A stretch of 64,000 bases of DNA. It comes from Sorghum bicolor (Eukaryota; Streptophyta; Magnoliopsida; Poales; Poaceae). The position numbers and the translations under genes are program-made. This document shows positions 9,944 to 21,619 of the stretch, piece by piece (positions within the stretch are counted from its first letter, which is position 1; every line of letters begins with the position of its first letter). The notes under the pieces are model-generated. The model was given only the letters and a program-made list of their open reading frames with translations. It did not search any database and had not been told where the DNA came from. Location: positions 51,255,695 through 51,319,694 of the forward strand of contig NC_012872.2 in NCBI RefSeq assembly GCF_000003195.3. Reading direction: 5' to 3'.

Positions 9944-10912
9944 TCAGACGCCAATGGGGTCCCCGAGCTTCTGGAGGCAGCAGGCCGCGATCTCGAAGCA
10001 GAGGTATGCGTCGCGGGTCGCGTACTTCCACTCCTCCTCGCCCAGGTAGTAGCTGCCCCAGTCCGCCTGCGCCACCTTCGGCGGGCAGCGCGCCAGACGC
10101 ATCTCCGGCCCGAGCGCCACCCGCGCCATGCGCTCCAGGCTCAGGCCGCTCACCACCTTGGGCGGCCGCCACGTCTTCCCGAGATTGGTGGCCTCCTCCT
10201 CCTCGTCGGTGTCGTAGTCGTCCCGATCGGCCTTGGCCTTGGCCCTAGCAAGCGCCGCCTTCCCCATCCAGTACTTGTCGGGCTTCTTCAGCGCCTTCTT
10301 CTCGGTCTCCACCCCGGCGACCTTCCCGAACGCGAGCGCGAACAGGTGCGTCAGCTCCTCCGGCAACGCCACGTGCAAGCCCCACTCCTTGGCCAGCTTC
10401 CTCGTGGCCTCCCGCGCGCCGAAGCAGGCGACGGTGATGCGCTTGTCGTCCAGGAACGCGCGGAGCTGGGTCATGTTGTTGCTGTAGAAGTTGAGGCGGT
10501 CGCCGTCGTACTTGGCCTTGCGGACGCGGCAGCCATACGCTTCGGGGCTGTAGACGATGGCGCGGGAGCCGCCGAGGCAGAGCGCGATGCAGCGGATCGG
10601 GTTGTCGTGGTCGTTGGGGCTGAAGTCGGTACTGCCCCTGGCGCGGTCGGAGGGGTCATGGCCGCGCAGCGCGACGAGGCCCGCGACGAGGGGCGCGCGG
10701 AGGCGGCGGCCGCGGGCGACGGTGGAGGCCTCGGCGAGCCAGCGCTTGGTGACTTCGTCGCTCGAGGAGAAGGTGGTGTCGACGGCGGCCAGGTTGCGGC
10801 CGATCCGGAGTACGCCGACGTCGCCGTCGTCGACGTAGTCGTCGTCGCGCCGCCACCAACGTTGCCTTGGGGGATCGGGCCTCGCCAGGGTGATCTGCAC
10901 AGGCCCCTTCAT
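9944..10912 (-). CDS. Werner-type 3'-5' exonuclease-fold protein, probably catalytically inactive
   Basis: This intronless minus-strand frame gives 322 residues from the Met at 10912. The layout matches the plant WRN-like DEDDy exonuclease family (RNase H fold): a beta-strand segment VDTTFSSSDEVTKRWLAE (44-61), LVAGLVALRG (76-84), IRCIALCLGGSRAIVY (106-121), LRAFLDDKRITVACFGAREATRKLAKEWGLHV (150-181), and a C-terminal Y-x3-D helix YATRDAYLCFEIA (297-309). By eye the usual exo I D-x-E in 'GLDVEW' is V-A-L here (residues 80-82), and the exo II Asp is Ala (169). Only Tyr297 and Asp301 of exo III remain. An acidic/basic insert (about 203-242) lies between exo II and III. The frame extends upstream to 11158, but a TATA box at 11082-11089 lies downstream of that Met, so the Met at 10912 is preferred. 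Lack of introns could mean an old retrocopy. Function is unknown. Confidence 0.75.
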   Translation of the reverse strand: MKGPVQITLARPDPPRQRWWRRDDDYVDDGDVGVLRIGRNLAAVDTTFSSSDEVTKRWLAEASTVARGRRLRAPLVAGLVALRGHDPSDRARGSTDFSPNDHDNPIRCIALCLGGSRAIVYSPEAYGCRVRKAKYDGDRLNFYSNNMTQLRAFLDDKRITVACFGAREATRKLAKEWGLHVALPEELTHLFALAFGKVAGVETEKKALKKPDKYWMGKAALARAKAKADRDDYDTDEEEEATNLGKTWRPPKVVSGLSLERMARVALGPEMRLARCPPKVAQADWGSYYLGEEEWKYATRDAYLCFEIAACCLQKLGDPIGV

Positions 10913-11081
10913 GGCGTTCGACGACGGCGAAGGATTGGGAGGTGGGGAATGGGGTTTTTGGTAGGGGGGTTTTTGTGGCTTGGGGGAGGAGTTGGTTGTC
11001 GAATTGCTTGCTGGCTCAGGCGGCGTGGAAGCCAGCCAGGCGCCCAGGCTTTGGCCGCAAGAGACGAGGTGAGGATGTGAT

Positions 11082-11089
11082 CTCTTATA
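11082..11089 (-). promoter_or_regulatory. TATA box of the exonuclease-fold gene
   Basis: TATAAGAG on the minus strand lies about 170 bases upstream of the chosen ATG. It predicts a transcription start near 11055 and a 5' UTR of about 140 bases. Its position argues against using the in-frame Met at 11158. Confidence 0.55.
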
Positions 11090-11112
11090 GCTGAGGTAGG
11101 CAGCTCCACGTG

Positions 11113-12116
11113 GCTCGATCAGGAGCGTTCGCTTGCTTTCTGCGGTGAGATGGCTCAAGGCTGTGGCTGGTACCTGGTAGTACGTCGATGGGAGTGGAGT
11201 TCTAGAAGCTGCGGTGGTCTGCCGTTGCGGACAGACGCACGGTCTGTTGGAAATAGTGGACTGGGGTGGGCCGGCTCGTACTTTACCGGGCCAAAACCGA
11301 TCTAATTCGCCACCAATTAGGTTTTTTTTTTACAATTCGCCACCAATTAGGTTGATGTAATGATGTTTGATGTCTCATTTTAAATAGAGATCTAGCCCCA
11401 CGTGTCAATATTTTTTTTGAAAAAAATATAAACATATTCCCTTTTTGAGAAGTCAACTAATTTTAAGTTTGACTAGATTTATATATAAGAGTAGTATCAA
11501 CATTTGATCGATTTACTAGGAAGGTATATAACATGATTAGTCGAATGATGCTTATTTTGTATCATAAGCATAGTAATATTCCACTCTTAGGCCTTGTTTA
11601 GTCACATAATAGTTAGTAGATTAGCAAGACAAAGTTTGCAAACAAGTGCTAAAAAAAGATCCAAACATGTCTTATAGCGCACATATGCACGTGTATATAG
11701 ACAAGGAACACGGTGTGCATGCTTGGTTGGCTGTATGATCTAGTAGGGACTGTTCGTTTCAGTTATCTATCGAATCTGCCAACTATTTAGTAATGTTTTT
11801 CTTTCATAAAAAACTAGCAAAAAATAATTTCAATCATGACTTTTTAGACAAGCGAATAGGCTCATATGTCATATATGAGCTCAGCTAGGCTCATCTGTTT
11901 GTTTGCTTAGTGAGGTAAGGTAAACTAAGAGCTACTAAAATATACTTCCTTCGTTTCAAACAAACTGTAAGTCATTTTAGGTTTTTCATAGGTCAAATAT
12001 CTCTAGTTTTGACTAAATTTATATATAAAAGAAATGCATAAACACCTAGAGCACCACACAAGATATATAGACACACTATGAAATACATTCTAGTAGTGTA
12101 TACTCCATCAATATAT
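11113..12116. other. upstream flank with MITE fragments, no gene
   Basis: AT-rich flank. A one-ended Tourist-like terminus lies at 11591 (aggccttgtttagtc). A one-ended Stowaway-like terminus starts at about 11945 (cttccttcgtttcaaac, followed by a ctgtaagtcattttag block). No open frame is supported. Confidence 0.4.
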
Positions 12117-12608
12117 GTACTCCCTCCATTCCAAATTGTAAGTCATTCTAAGAATCTTGAAGAGTCAAACTTTTCAAAGTTTGACCAAATTTATATGATA
12201 AAATAATTATTATTATGATACCAACTAAATATCATTAGATTCTTTCTTAATTATATTTTCATAGTATACTCACTTTACGTTACAAATCTTAGTATTTCAC
12301 TCTATAATTTTAGTCAAACGTGAAAATGCTTTGACTCTCCAAAATTCTTAGAATGACTTACAATTTGGAATGGGAGGAGTACTGGAGAGTCAAAGCATTT
12401 TCAAGTTTGACCAAAATTATAGAGAGAAATATTAAGATTTGTAACATAAAGTGAGTATATTATGAAAATATAATTAAGAAAGAATCTAATGATACTTAGT
12501 TGGTATCAAAATAATTGTTATTTTATCATATAAATTTAGTCAAATTTAGGATAATTTGATTCTCCAATATTCTTAAAATGACTTACAATTTGGGATAGAG
12601 AGAGTCCT
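12117..12608. mobile_element. inverted pair of Stowaway-like MITEs forming a long hairpin
   Basis: A complete element runs from about 12119 to 12382, with terminal inverted repeats starting ctccctccattccaaattg. A second copy in opposite orientation follows directly (12383-12606) and lacks about 38 bases of its inner end. The two form arms of about 220-225 bases (12121-12342 against 12383-12606) around a loop of about 40 bases. By eye the arms match at most positions, so the transcript or single strand could fold into one long hairpin. Confidence 0.8.
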
Positions 12609-12951
12609 ATATATTACCTCATTGAAATAAACCTTCGAAGACCTATATCCTCAACATAAAAATCCATCAATTAGCCCATCAATCAACTTTGTCTGCTGGT
12701 GGCACCGTTTCTTATTCCTGATCGATCAATCAATCTATCCATCGAGTAGACCGATGTTCCTCTTTCTCATCTTCTCGCCTTGTCGCCCAATCACCCATCG
12801 CGGCAATAATGTTGTTTTGCGACACGCTGATGTTGCACGCCCGCACGCGACGTTGATACTTGGACTTTCAGTTACGGTCTCAATTCTCACGGATAGGGAG
12901 CACTGGACAGGGAAGCAGTAAAGGCATGACTGATTTCCATGTTATGATTAA

Positions 12952-13194
12952 GGCCTTGTTCAGTTCCCAAAAACTTTTGTTTTTGAGTACGGTAGCATTT
13001 TCGTTTTTATTTGACAAACATTATCCAATTATGAAGTAACTAAGCTTAAAAGATTAATCTCGTGATTTACAGTTGAATTTTGCAATTAGTTTTTGTTTTC
13101 ATCTATATCTAATATTTCATACATGTACCACAAGATTCGATGTGACGGAAAATCTTGAAAATTTTTAGATAGTTTTTAGGAACTAAACAAGGCC
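12952..13194. mobile_element. Tourist-like MITE with TAA target duplication
   Basis: 243 bp, from ggccttgttcagttcc to ggaactaaacaaggcc, flanked by TAA on both sides (12949-12951 and 13195-13197). It belongs to the same family as the element at 7884. Confidence 0.85.
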
Positions 13195-14875
13195 TAATGT
13201 AAGTTGTTCGATGACTAAAATCAATGGTAAAAAATTCGAATGCTCTGGACCCCAAAACACATGTGTGTGGGCTAGATAGACTCGCTAGCTACAGTCAAGC
13301 CAATTTTTGAGCAGCAAATATGAGCAGCTCGAGTGCTACAGCGAACCATAGGGTTCGATCAGGGGCAAACAAAAGTTTTTTTTAGGGAAAATAGAAGTTC
13401 TGTTTGGCAAAACCTGTTTGCTTATCTGAAAAGCCATGGTTGAAAGTATTGTTTACTGATTTATTGTGAAAAAAAAACACTATTTGACTGGCATAAAAAG
13501 TATAGCTTATAAAACGAGTGATTAGTGTGGACATCAATTTTGTGCGGCCTATACAAAAAAAAAAAGAAACCTATTTCTTCTAATGTGGCTCAGTAGGGGA
13601 AAGATGGAAAGTTCCGCTCTATGCTCATTTGTGTTTGTTTGGAGAGAAATTTTACGATGCTTGAGAAAAATAATAGCTATTTATTTGATGAGATCTATTA
13701 GTTGAAAAAAAATAAGAACATAGTGAAAGGAACTAAGTTGTGGGGTCAGAATCTAAAAACTTACTAGGTAGACTATTAACTAATTAAAAAAATATTTTAA
13801 AGGGTATAATCGTACTCCCATGTCTCGATGAATACCCTGCCTATGGAATCCTGTTTCTCGGTGGCGGCCGTCCATGTCCCTCCCTGCTGCCAGTCCTCCT
13901 CTTTCCTCTCCTTCCGCAACCACGCCCATGCCGGGTAGGACGCCGACCTCCTGTGGTCGCCTCCCGTGCGTCCCAACAAGTGCTCTCCATCCATCTGAAC
14001 CCCGGCAGCGTCTTGGCCTCCACAGCGATAGGTGACAACCATCTTCGCAGCGGCGTAGTATGCAACATTTGATTTTGCCTCTGATATGTACGGTTTGTCG
14101 GTTTGTATAGGCCCTTGGTTGATGGTTCGATTATTCATCACCCTGGAGCTGCTGTTTGCAGCGAGCACTGTTATAGATTCCGTTTGGCTTTCAAAATGGT
14201 TCAGTGCAAATGTTTGGGCAAGGAATTGCAGCATCTTTCGCGTCAGATCTGATAGCAAATCTTCGTCCAAACAAATAGGAAGAACAGTATTTTAGGAACG
14301 AAAGAACTGCTAAGGGATAGATGCACAACCTTCGACGGCATTCACGAGCAAAGGCGCAAAGCAATGTTTTTAAAATATGGTTCCCAGCAGGCCAGCACAA
14401 TAATTTTGGAAGCCAAATTCATTGCCCAGAATGCCTTACAGGTTCGACATATACTGTGCACCATATAGATAAAAAAACACTGAATTGCACAGCAGCCTAT
14501 AATACCAGTATACACCAATCTCTACGACCCCGTACCACGTTACCGGCAGTCATTTCTGACTGCTGCTTTCTACTGTACCACTCATAGTAACAGAAGCGCG
14601 GCTGTGTGATGAGCTCAACACAGTTAAAGTAACATTATATATACCAATTCCAGTCATTGGCATGTTCATGAAAGACTCCCAACTTCAGGGCCTCAGGGCC
14701 ATCACTGCGGCACACAACCTTGACTTACAACTATGGAGAGAACAGAAGATCGTATCATCCAATCTATGACGATTGGGTAAGCGCAATCAGTGGTCAGAAT
14801 ACATGAGCCACCATAATCTGCAGCTTGGGGAGCCCTGTAAACTGCATTAAGCTGTCATCAAATGACACGAACCAG
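13195..14875. other. ELF3 3' flank; doubtful ORF at 13797-14270 (minus)
   Basis: A 157-codon minus-strand frame (13797-14270) has a GC-rich half (13840-14050) unlike its AT-rich surroundings. I recognise no domain, so it may be a captured gene fragment or chance. The 250 bases before 14876 are probably the ELF3 3' UTR. Nothing else is supported here. Confidence 0.25.
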
Positions 14876-17800
14876 CTACGAATCATTTTGCTTCCTCTCC
14901 ATTTGTATTGACCGGAAAATCCGTGCTGCTGACTCTGAAGCAGTCTGTGCGTTATGCGGAACAACCCTGATTACATGGTTCCACTGGTCCTGGCCTCCAG
15001 ATGATGGCTGAGTCTGGGCATTCGCAACTGAAGCAGTCTGTGCGTTACGCGGAACAACCCTGATTACATGGTTCTGCTGGTCTCGGCCTCCAGATGATGG
15101 CTGAGGCTGGGCATTCGGAACTGAAGCAGTCTGTGCGTTACGCGGAACAACCCTGATTACATGGTTCTGCTGATCCCGGCCTCCAGATGAGGGCTGAGGC
15201 TGGGCATTCAGAACTGAAGCTTTGGGAAAGAATGACACTGGGCCACTTCCGTCACCTTGAGCTTCAAGCCTATCGAAAGGGCTGCTGGCGCTGCTGGCTT
15301 GTGGCTCGCTGTCCCTTGATGCAAGAAATCTCCAAATGCCACTCGGGTGTGACATGTTACATGAGATCAGCGACTGCTGTTCCATGTGCCCTTGAGGCTG
15401 TGGTGCAGCTGCATGGCTCCCTTGCTCCACTGCAGATGCTGGTGTTCCTGGATTCATCACTGGCATACTGAAAGGTGGGAAGTAGTTCATATGCATGGCA
15501 GGAGCACCAGGAGGGACCATCTGCTGTGGCTGGTGAGGCATAGGAACACCATATGGTGTAGAAGGCAGTCTTAATGGAGTACAGTTGGCGTAAAATGGTG
15601 TCAAGAGATTTCCAACTGGGGGACAAGGGCCAGCATAAGGCTTATAGACAAGACCTTCAGAAGGTGACATAACTGGGACAAGCCACTGATTCTGTGGCGG
15701 ATTCATGCACCAGTTATTCTGTTTGTTGTCAGGAGCAACAGGAATAGCTGGAGGGTTGCTTGTAAAGGTTTCGTTTGCTGCAGCTTGATCATGATGGTTG
15801 TCGTCAAGTCCATCATCACGAGAATGGTGCGATGGGTTTCCTTCTGTGTTTTGTTTTGATAGCTCTGGTTGCTCTAGAGTTGGCTGGATATCATCTTTGT
15901 TTGTGATTGACAGGGTCTGAACTTTCAAATTTCCTTTAGGAAGCTTGTTCCTTTTTCCCATTAAGGCATTGCCAAGGACAGGATCACCTTCAATAAGGAG
16001 ATGTGGAGATGCTGCAATTAACTTCTGCACCTGCTTGGAAGTCAATTATAAGCTGGGTTATAATGGCATTGTGCACAAGAATGTATCACATAAGCTAACC
16101 TAGTTATGAATGGGAAAAGGAAGAAAAAACTATTTATTTCCTGAAGACTCACTTTTATCAGCTTATGCAGCTCGAACACTTGGACAGCAAAAACCCTCTG
16201 CTGACTGTGGATTTTAAAAGAACAAAGTGTAAAACATCAGAAAAGCTATTATGCAGCAATCCGGAAAGCAAGAAAGTAATATTTGCAATATCAGTCTAAC
16301 AAGTAACGTACTGTCCTTTTGGATGAAAATATGTGTTTCTACTAAAAAAAAGCAAAAACTGAAGGCATTCAGGATTCACATTATCTACAGTTTATTAAAA
16401 GGTACAACAGAATAGCTAGGTACTGAAAGCCAAACTAAGAGACATATCATCTTCATGTTTTTTTCTTCCATATGAGAATCAACTGAAAACTAAAAGAAAA
16501 TGAAATTAAGCAAAGTGAAACATACAAAATAGTAATTTTCTAAACAACGCAACAAATACTTGGTACAAAACTACAAAACGGCTACTCAAGCACCATATAC
16601 TTACTTCTGAATAGCTCTTCTCGCCTTCCAGAAATGCTTTGGACCAATTGCTCCAGCAATTTCATCTGGAGAGAGCTCCCACCCAGGTATGCATTCCACT
16701 GAGTCGTCAGATAAATCATCATTTTGCTCTCCACTGTGATGTTGTCGTTTTCTCTTTGCACCACCTTCCCGTGGGCTTCTTTCCAGTAAATTAGAATTCC
16801 AGTTAGAGCTATCTACATCAGTACATGGTTTACAGGATGATGGATTTCTAGTTGCTGTAGGGTTCTTTGCTTCTGTGGATTTTCCATTCACGCTTGTAGG
16901 TTGGCAACTGTTATTGTCAGAACGATTAATATTACTCACCTTATTCCTCATTTGACATAGTTTAGCATATTTGTCTTTGAACTTTTCTGATGCCTGAATT
17001 GATGAATCCTTTTCTTTAACTTCCACACCTTTTGGTACTTGCACTGCTTCTTTCTCCTTAACCTTTGGAGAATTCATTAACCTCATATCAGCTTCATTCA
17101 TTCTGTCCAAGTGCTTATTCACAGTACTATAGCACTTTGCAGATGATTTGGACATTGAAGGACTTTTGTGTGGATTTGTAGTAGATTGGGGTTTGGATTT
17201 GTCTGCATGTTCTTGAGTAGAATATCGATAAATTCTAGGAGAACAGATGGAAGGAACCATAAATTCATCATCATTGACCACTTTCTTCCCAGAAGACTTG
17301 ATGGTGTTGCCCCCTCTATGCTGTGAGGTGCACCCGGCAATTGATTTTGAAGCACAAACATCCTTGCTCTTGGTCTGTGAGGACATCCTCAGAGATTCTC
17401 TTCTTGTACTATTAGACTGCCCATTGATACAGTTTCCTTTGAACTTTTCAGATGAACGAGCAGGTTCATTTGAAGGCACATTAAAGGGCTGGAACAGAGT
17501 CCTGTCATAACCATAAACCTGGATGGAGAAACTCTGTCAGTACTTTGTAAAATTTATTGAAAAAATTGTTAATGGAACTCTAAGTTCCTATCTTTGTTTG
17601 CCAAGGCCCATCCAGTTAGGATCCCTCCCTGCAAACTGGTAGATAGTACTTTCAAAGCATCCAGCAACTTTCATTTAAAACTGGATTAGAGGTGAGAAAT
17701 GGAGTACCTAAGGGTCAAAATCCCAATTCATTCTTTGCTCACCGCTTTACCCCGCAAAATGGGGGAGAATAGGGTGAGAATCATGAGTGCAGGAAGCCCC

Positions 17801-20386
17801 TTGTTTTCTTTTCTTTTTTGCTATTATTTCTATGGGAATCTAACTATCAAGTACCTAGTCTTTCTACCTGTATTCGCAAGTAATTGATGTCTTGTCGGTG
17901 GTTGTAACATGGTTGTTCTCTGGAGTCTGGATTTTTTTTTTCTGTCCTCCAATTTCGTAGAAAATATGATAGACAAGCATACATTACAGGATATGTATAT
18001 TAAAGATTATAACAAATGAACCTGCAAATAAATTTATGTCAGGCACTAGCTTTTCCTACTGATTGTTATCCATTTCCTATTTGTTTCTGAACCTTTCCAT
18101 ATGTACTACAAAGTATACTCTCAGCAAAGAACATCCCCCCCCCCCCCACCGCACACACACACACAATGTTTAATCCCAAACACATCACAAAATGGCTAGA
18201 AGGGCAAGATGGTTGAAACAGAATTCAAGTGAATGAGAGCCTCAGTACAAGAGCTTCGCTCCAATCCACTAAATTAGAAGAGCCATAAGAATATACATGT
18301 AAAATCAACGCCCAGGGAGATGGTATTCTGGACAAACAGATCACTGTGGTTTTAAAGAAGGACATGCGTGGTTACAAAAAGGTACATAGGTACTTTCTAA
18401 GCAGCAAAATGTGGAGCCTAAACTGTAACACAACTATAAGAGGGAGGATCAACATTTCAGCCTCAGATAGAAGATCACTGACAAAGTCGTGCAAAGGATA
18501 CTACCAGGTTGGATAGGGCAATGCTAAGGTACACCCTTTACCTCTAAGGAGGTAATATTTCAAATAAATTTGAGCCGTTAATTTTTAGATTTTTAAAATC
18601 AATTAATTGATCTAAGAAAATAAAAAAAAGAAAAGATCTTCAAATCCACTCATGCACGGGACAAGATAGAACCGGCGGCCAGCCACGTGGCCCTTCCTTG
18701 TTGATTGCACGTCCTTCCTTTTAGTATGTTACATATAAATAAAACATCAACATGTATACAACAGCTATTCAATTATTAAAAATTACATTACATATATAAA
18801 AAAATATCAACAATTAACACATTAATTGAGACGACGTGAACTTTGTAGTGACCTAGAACATGTAACGTATATTGAGCATGCAAGATGGCATGTAAATTTT
18901 CGTGCATGTTGGGCACATACACACATCATTTTCACGTCACTTTGAGCACATACACGTGTAATACGAGTTACTTGAATAAAAAATATGTAGTTTATGTTAA
19001 TTAAATTATGCTATATCTAAAGTTGAAACAAATAAAAAGATTTACCCACATTCAATGGATCATGAATGCATCAATTAGATCTAAAACGATCTTTATCTCT
19101 AAAGCTTTTCCTAATTTGGCATACTTTCCAAAACTAAAAATTAAATAAATATATGTTTCATATATTACGTCCTAGGAGGTAATAGTTGATCGTGACCATC
19201 CGATCAAAATAAACAAACGGCTCACAGTCATTTGGTTGTACCATAGCAAAGCTCGGTTGGATAACACCAGCAAAACTAGGAAAGTTCAGTACAGCTACCT
19301 CTCGGATTTGGTTTCTTTCCCTAAATGCACAATCGAGTCACTCGTTATCTGAATTCTGAAGTGGTTTGGGTCACTCACTCCATCAATATATTTTCATTTG
19401 TTATGTTACCTATGATGGTCATAGCTAATACCCTAGCTCCTAAAATGACACCATTTTACTGATAACTATGCAAGTACCCAGTTGCACACAATTTGGCCAA
19501 ATTTGATGAGGACAACTGAGCAGTAAACAACATGGTGACAGGGGTGCACAGCTTTCCTGTGAGTGATCCTCACAAGTTTGCACTCTGGAATAGTTTTCCT
19601 GTCCTACAAACTCGCAGAACATTGGATAGTTGCTCATCTGTACAACATACACGATGAGGATCCTAACAAATGAACCTGCAAATAAATGTGTCATGCGCTG
19701 GGCCCCTAGCTTTTTAAACTGATTCTTGATCATATCCTCTCTTAGCTTGTGATCCCTTCTATTTATTTATGTACTAGAAACCTAGAAACTTCCTATGCTC
19801 GTGTGCTAGGCCAACATATATACTATGGGTTTGCAGGTTCGGCAATTGAGCTCACAGAAAAGTTGTTAGGATGCAAGTCAGGAATTAATTTTCAATGTTT
19901 GGAAGAAGTACAGTAGTTGCCAAGAAGCAAGAAAAACACAAGAACAGCTTAGACAACAGCAGGAAAATTGGTAACACGCAAATGCAAGCACAGTTTGCTT
20001 CACAAAAAAAAAAAAGCAAGCACAGAGGTTTGCCTAGTTTGGCACGGGCTAAACTCAGCAGCAAAGAACACAGTGAGAACAGGGGGTTGAACTGAATTCT
20101 GCGTTTCCGGGGACGGGAAACTGGATCCTGAAAGCAGAGCAAACAGCGAGCGTCTCACCTGGGCAGCCGACGTGGAGGGCACGAGGCTGGCCTTGGCCCC
20201 CGCGGCGCGGGCGGGGGCGGGGGCGGGGGAGCTGAAGCGGTTGGACGGCACGGTGAGCTGCTCGTAGAGCGCCATCTTGTTCCTGGGCGGAGCCCGCGGG
20301 CCGCCGCCCTTGCCTGCGTCGCTGACGTGGAGCCGCGGGAACAGCGGGCCCTTGCCGTCTCCTCCTCCACCGCCTCCCCTCGTCAT
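14876..20386 (-). CDS. ELF3: EARLY FLOWERING 3 (circadian evening complex scaffold)
   Basis: Four coding exons on the minus strand: 20386-20159, 17518-16605, 16204-16153 and 16030-14876, all with GT-AG introns and compatible phases (228, 914, 52 and 1155 nt), giving 782 residues. ELF3 is a nuclear scaffold that joins ELF4 and LUX in the evening complex, which represses growth and flowering genes at night; in grasses it controls photoperiod response. Conserved blocks are the Gly-rich start with [11 protein letters not shown] and [11 protein letters not shown] (13-43), the middle block [28 protein letters not shown] running into [29 protein letters not shown] (352-415), the [26 protein letters not shown] block in exon 4, and the C-terminal [14 protein letters not shown] end. 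The start at 20386 is chosen because grass ELF3 proteins open MxTRGGGG; an in-frame Met lies 14 codons upstream. Residues 671-763 are three tandem copies of a 31-residue unit. The frame is intact. Confidence 0.95.
14936..15214 (-). repeat. ELF3: three tandem 93-bp coding repeats in ELF3 exon 4
   Basis: The units are 15214-15122, 15121-15029 and 15028-14936 on the coding strand, each encoding 31 residues. Each follows the plan NAQxQPSSGGxDQ, then [15 protein letters not shown]. The first two copies are almost identical, and the copy nearest the stop is the most diverged (T, Q, W and H changes). The period is exactly 93 bases, so the frame is kept. Confidence 0.95.
18139..18165. repeat. poly-C and CA microsatellite in ELF3 intron 1
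   Basis: A run of C is followed directly by a short (CA)n tract in the first intron of ELF3. It is likely to be length-variable. Confidence 0.7.
18506..19258. mobile_element. inverted-repeat insertion in ELF3 intron 1
   Basis: The left edge contains tgctaaggtacaccc, and the right edge contains gttgtaccatagca, its approximate reverse complement. Inside each edge is a matching 'aggaggtaat' block (18548 and 19173). This suggests a non-autonomous DNA transposon of about 0.74 kb. The target duplication is not clear and the superfamily is uncertain. Confidence 0.5.
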
Positions 20387-20820
20387 GCCCAGCCCAGCGA
20401 GCCAGGAGCAGCAGGCCGAATCAATCAAGCAGCCAGCTCGTGGCGCAGCAAAAGATCCCCCGAACCCTTCGTTTCAGCCACCACGTTCCGGTGTCAGGGC
20501 CGGCGATGAGGGAGGCCCGTGTGCAGACGCGCAGCTGCTGCCGCGGCGGCCATGGCGGCTGCTGGTGGAACTGAAATCCGGGAGAGGAGAGCAGAGGGGC
20601 CGTCTGTGGTGGTGGCCTTACGGGATTGATTTTGATGGAGTTTTTGATGCCACACCAAAAAGAGAAGAGAAGAGAAGAGAAGCGAATGCTCATCCACAGT
20701 CACAGAGGGTGGAGGTAGGTGGGCTCCACCATGAGAGACAGGAGTGGACGCTACGCTCTGTACACAACAGTGTCGATTCATATCGGGCTTTTTCCCAGGT
20801 GTATTGCTTGCTCTAGGAAA
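20387..20820 (-). promoter_or_regulatory. ELF3: ELF3 5' UTR and proximal promoter
   Basis: GC-rich sequence upstream of the ELF3 ATG turns AT-rich at about 20820. It contains a CT-rich tract on the minus strand (20655-20690). A minus-strand frame at 20781-20494 could be an upstream ORF, but nothing shows that it is used. Plus-strand frames across this area are compositional. Confidence 0.45.
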
Positions 20821-21619
20821 ATAGTATGGATATTTTTTTTATTGTTTTTGAAATCGAATTTATTTAGTCTAAATATTTAAATCGTATATTTATAATATTG
20901 ATATCTAATTATATTTAATTCAAATCTAAATTTGATAAAAAATATTAAAATAAATATCATACTAATGATATCCACAATGCGTTTCTGTTTTCATCCGAGA
21001 GCCAGCTAAGGTACGGTTGCGCTTGAGCTTGCCGTTTTTTGATGGGTTTGTTGAATTCGGTGACGAAAATGCGCTGCTGCCATTTCCATTTTAGGGGTTT
21101 TACCCAATACGGGAGATTGCAGAGCAAAACTAGTAATACCAAAAAAAAAAAAAGTTTTCATGGAACACGCAGCTTCCCTTCCCTCGAGATTGTTTGGCAT
21201 GGTGTTCGCCGACATGTTTGCCAGCTCATTGCCACACACCACATCCGCTGTCAACAACGGTTGTTAGCGTGTATTTCCTTGTTGCTCCATCGCCAAAATA
21301 TGTTAAATTAGTTTGTTTTTTAGGCGTGAACATCTATATAGTGGTAAAAAAAAATTGTGTCTCTAACTTTAACTATGATTATACCAACATGCACTAAAAT
21401 TTACAATGTCAAATTGGTTTAGTTAATCCCACTATAAAATATAGTGACAGTGCATTTATTTTGTATTGTATATGATAATATATTTTTCTTCTTCAAACTT
21501 AGTTAAATTTGGAGAAGTTTAACATAAAACAAAATTAATGGTCCACAACTTAGAATATATAGGGAGTTTTTTTTTCTGCCTATGATGGAGTTCATACCCT
21601 TGTTTAGCAAAGGTAATAA

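Noticed and set aside
9851..11080. 409-codon plus-strand open frame
   Set aside because: It is antisense to the exonuclease-fold gene; GC-rich codons keep both strands open. Only the minus frame has recognisable fold motifs.
13797..14270. 157-codon minus-strand frame near ELF3 3' end
   Set aside because: No recognisable domain and mixed composition. It is mentioned only as a doubtful fragment.
20277..20816. 179-codon plus-strand frame over ELF3 exon 1
   Set aside because: Antisense to ELF3 exon 1 and its 5' UTR, low-complexity and without domains.
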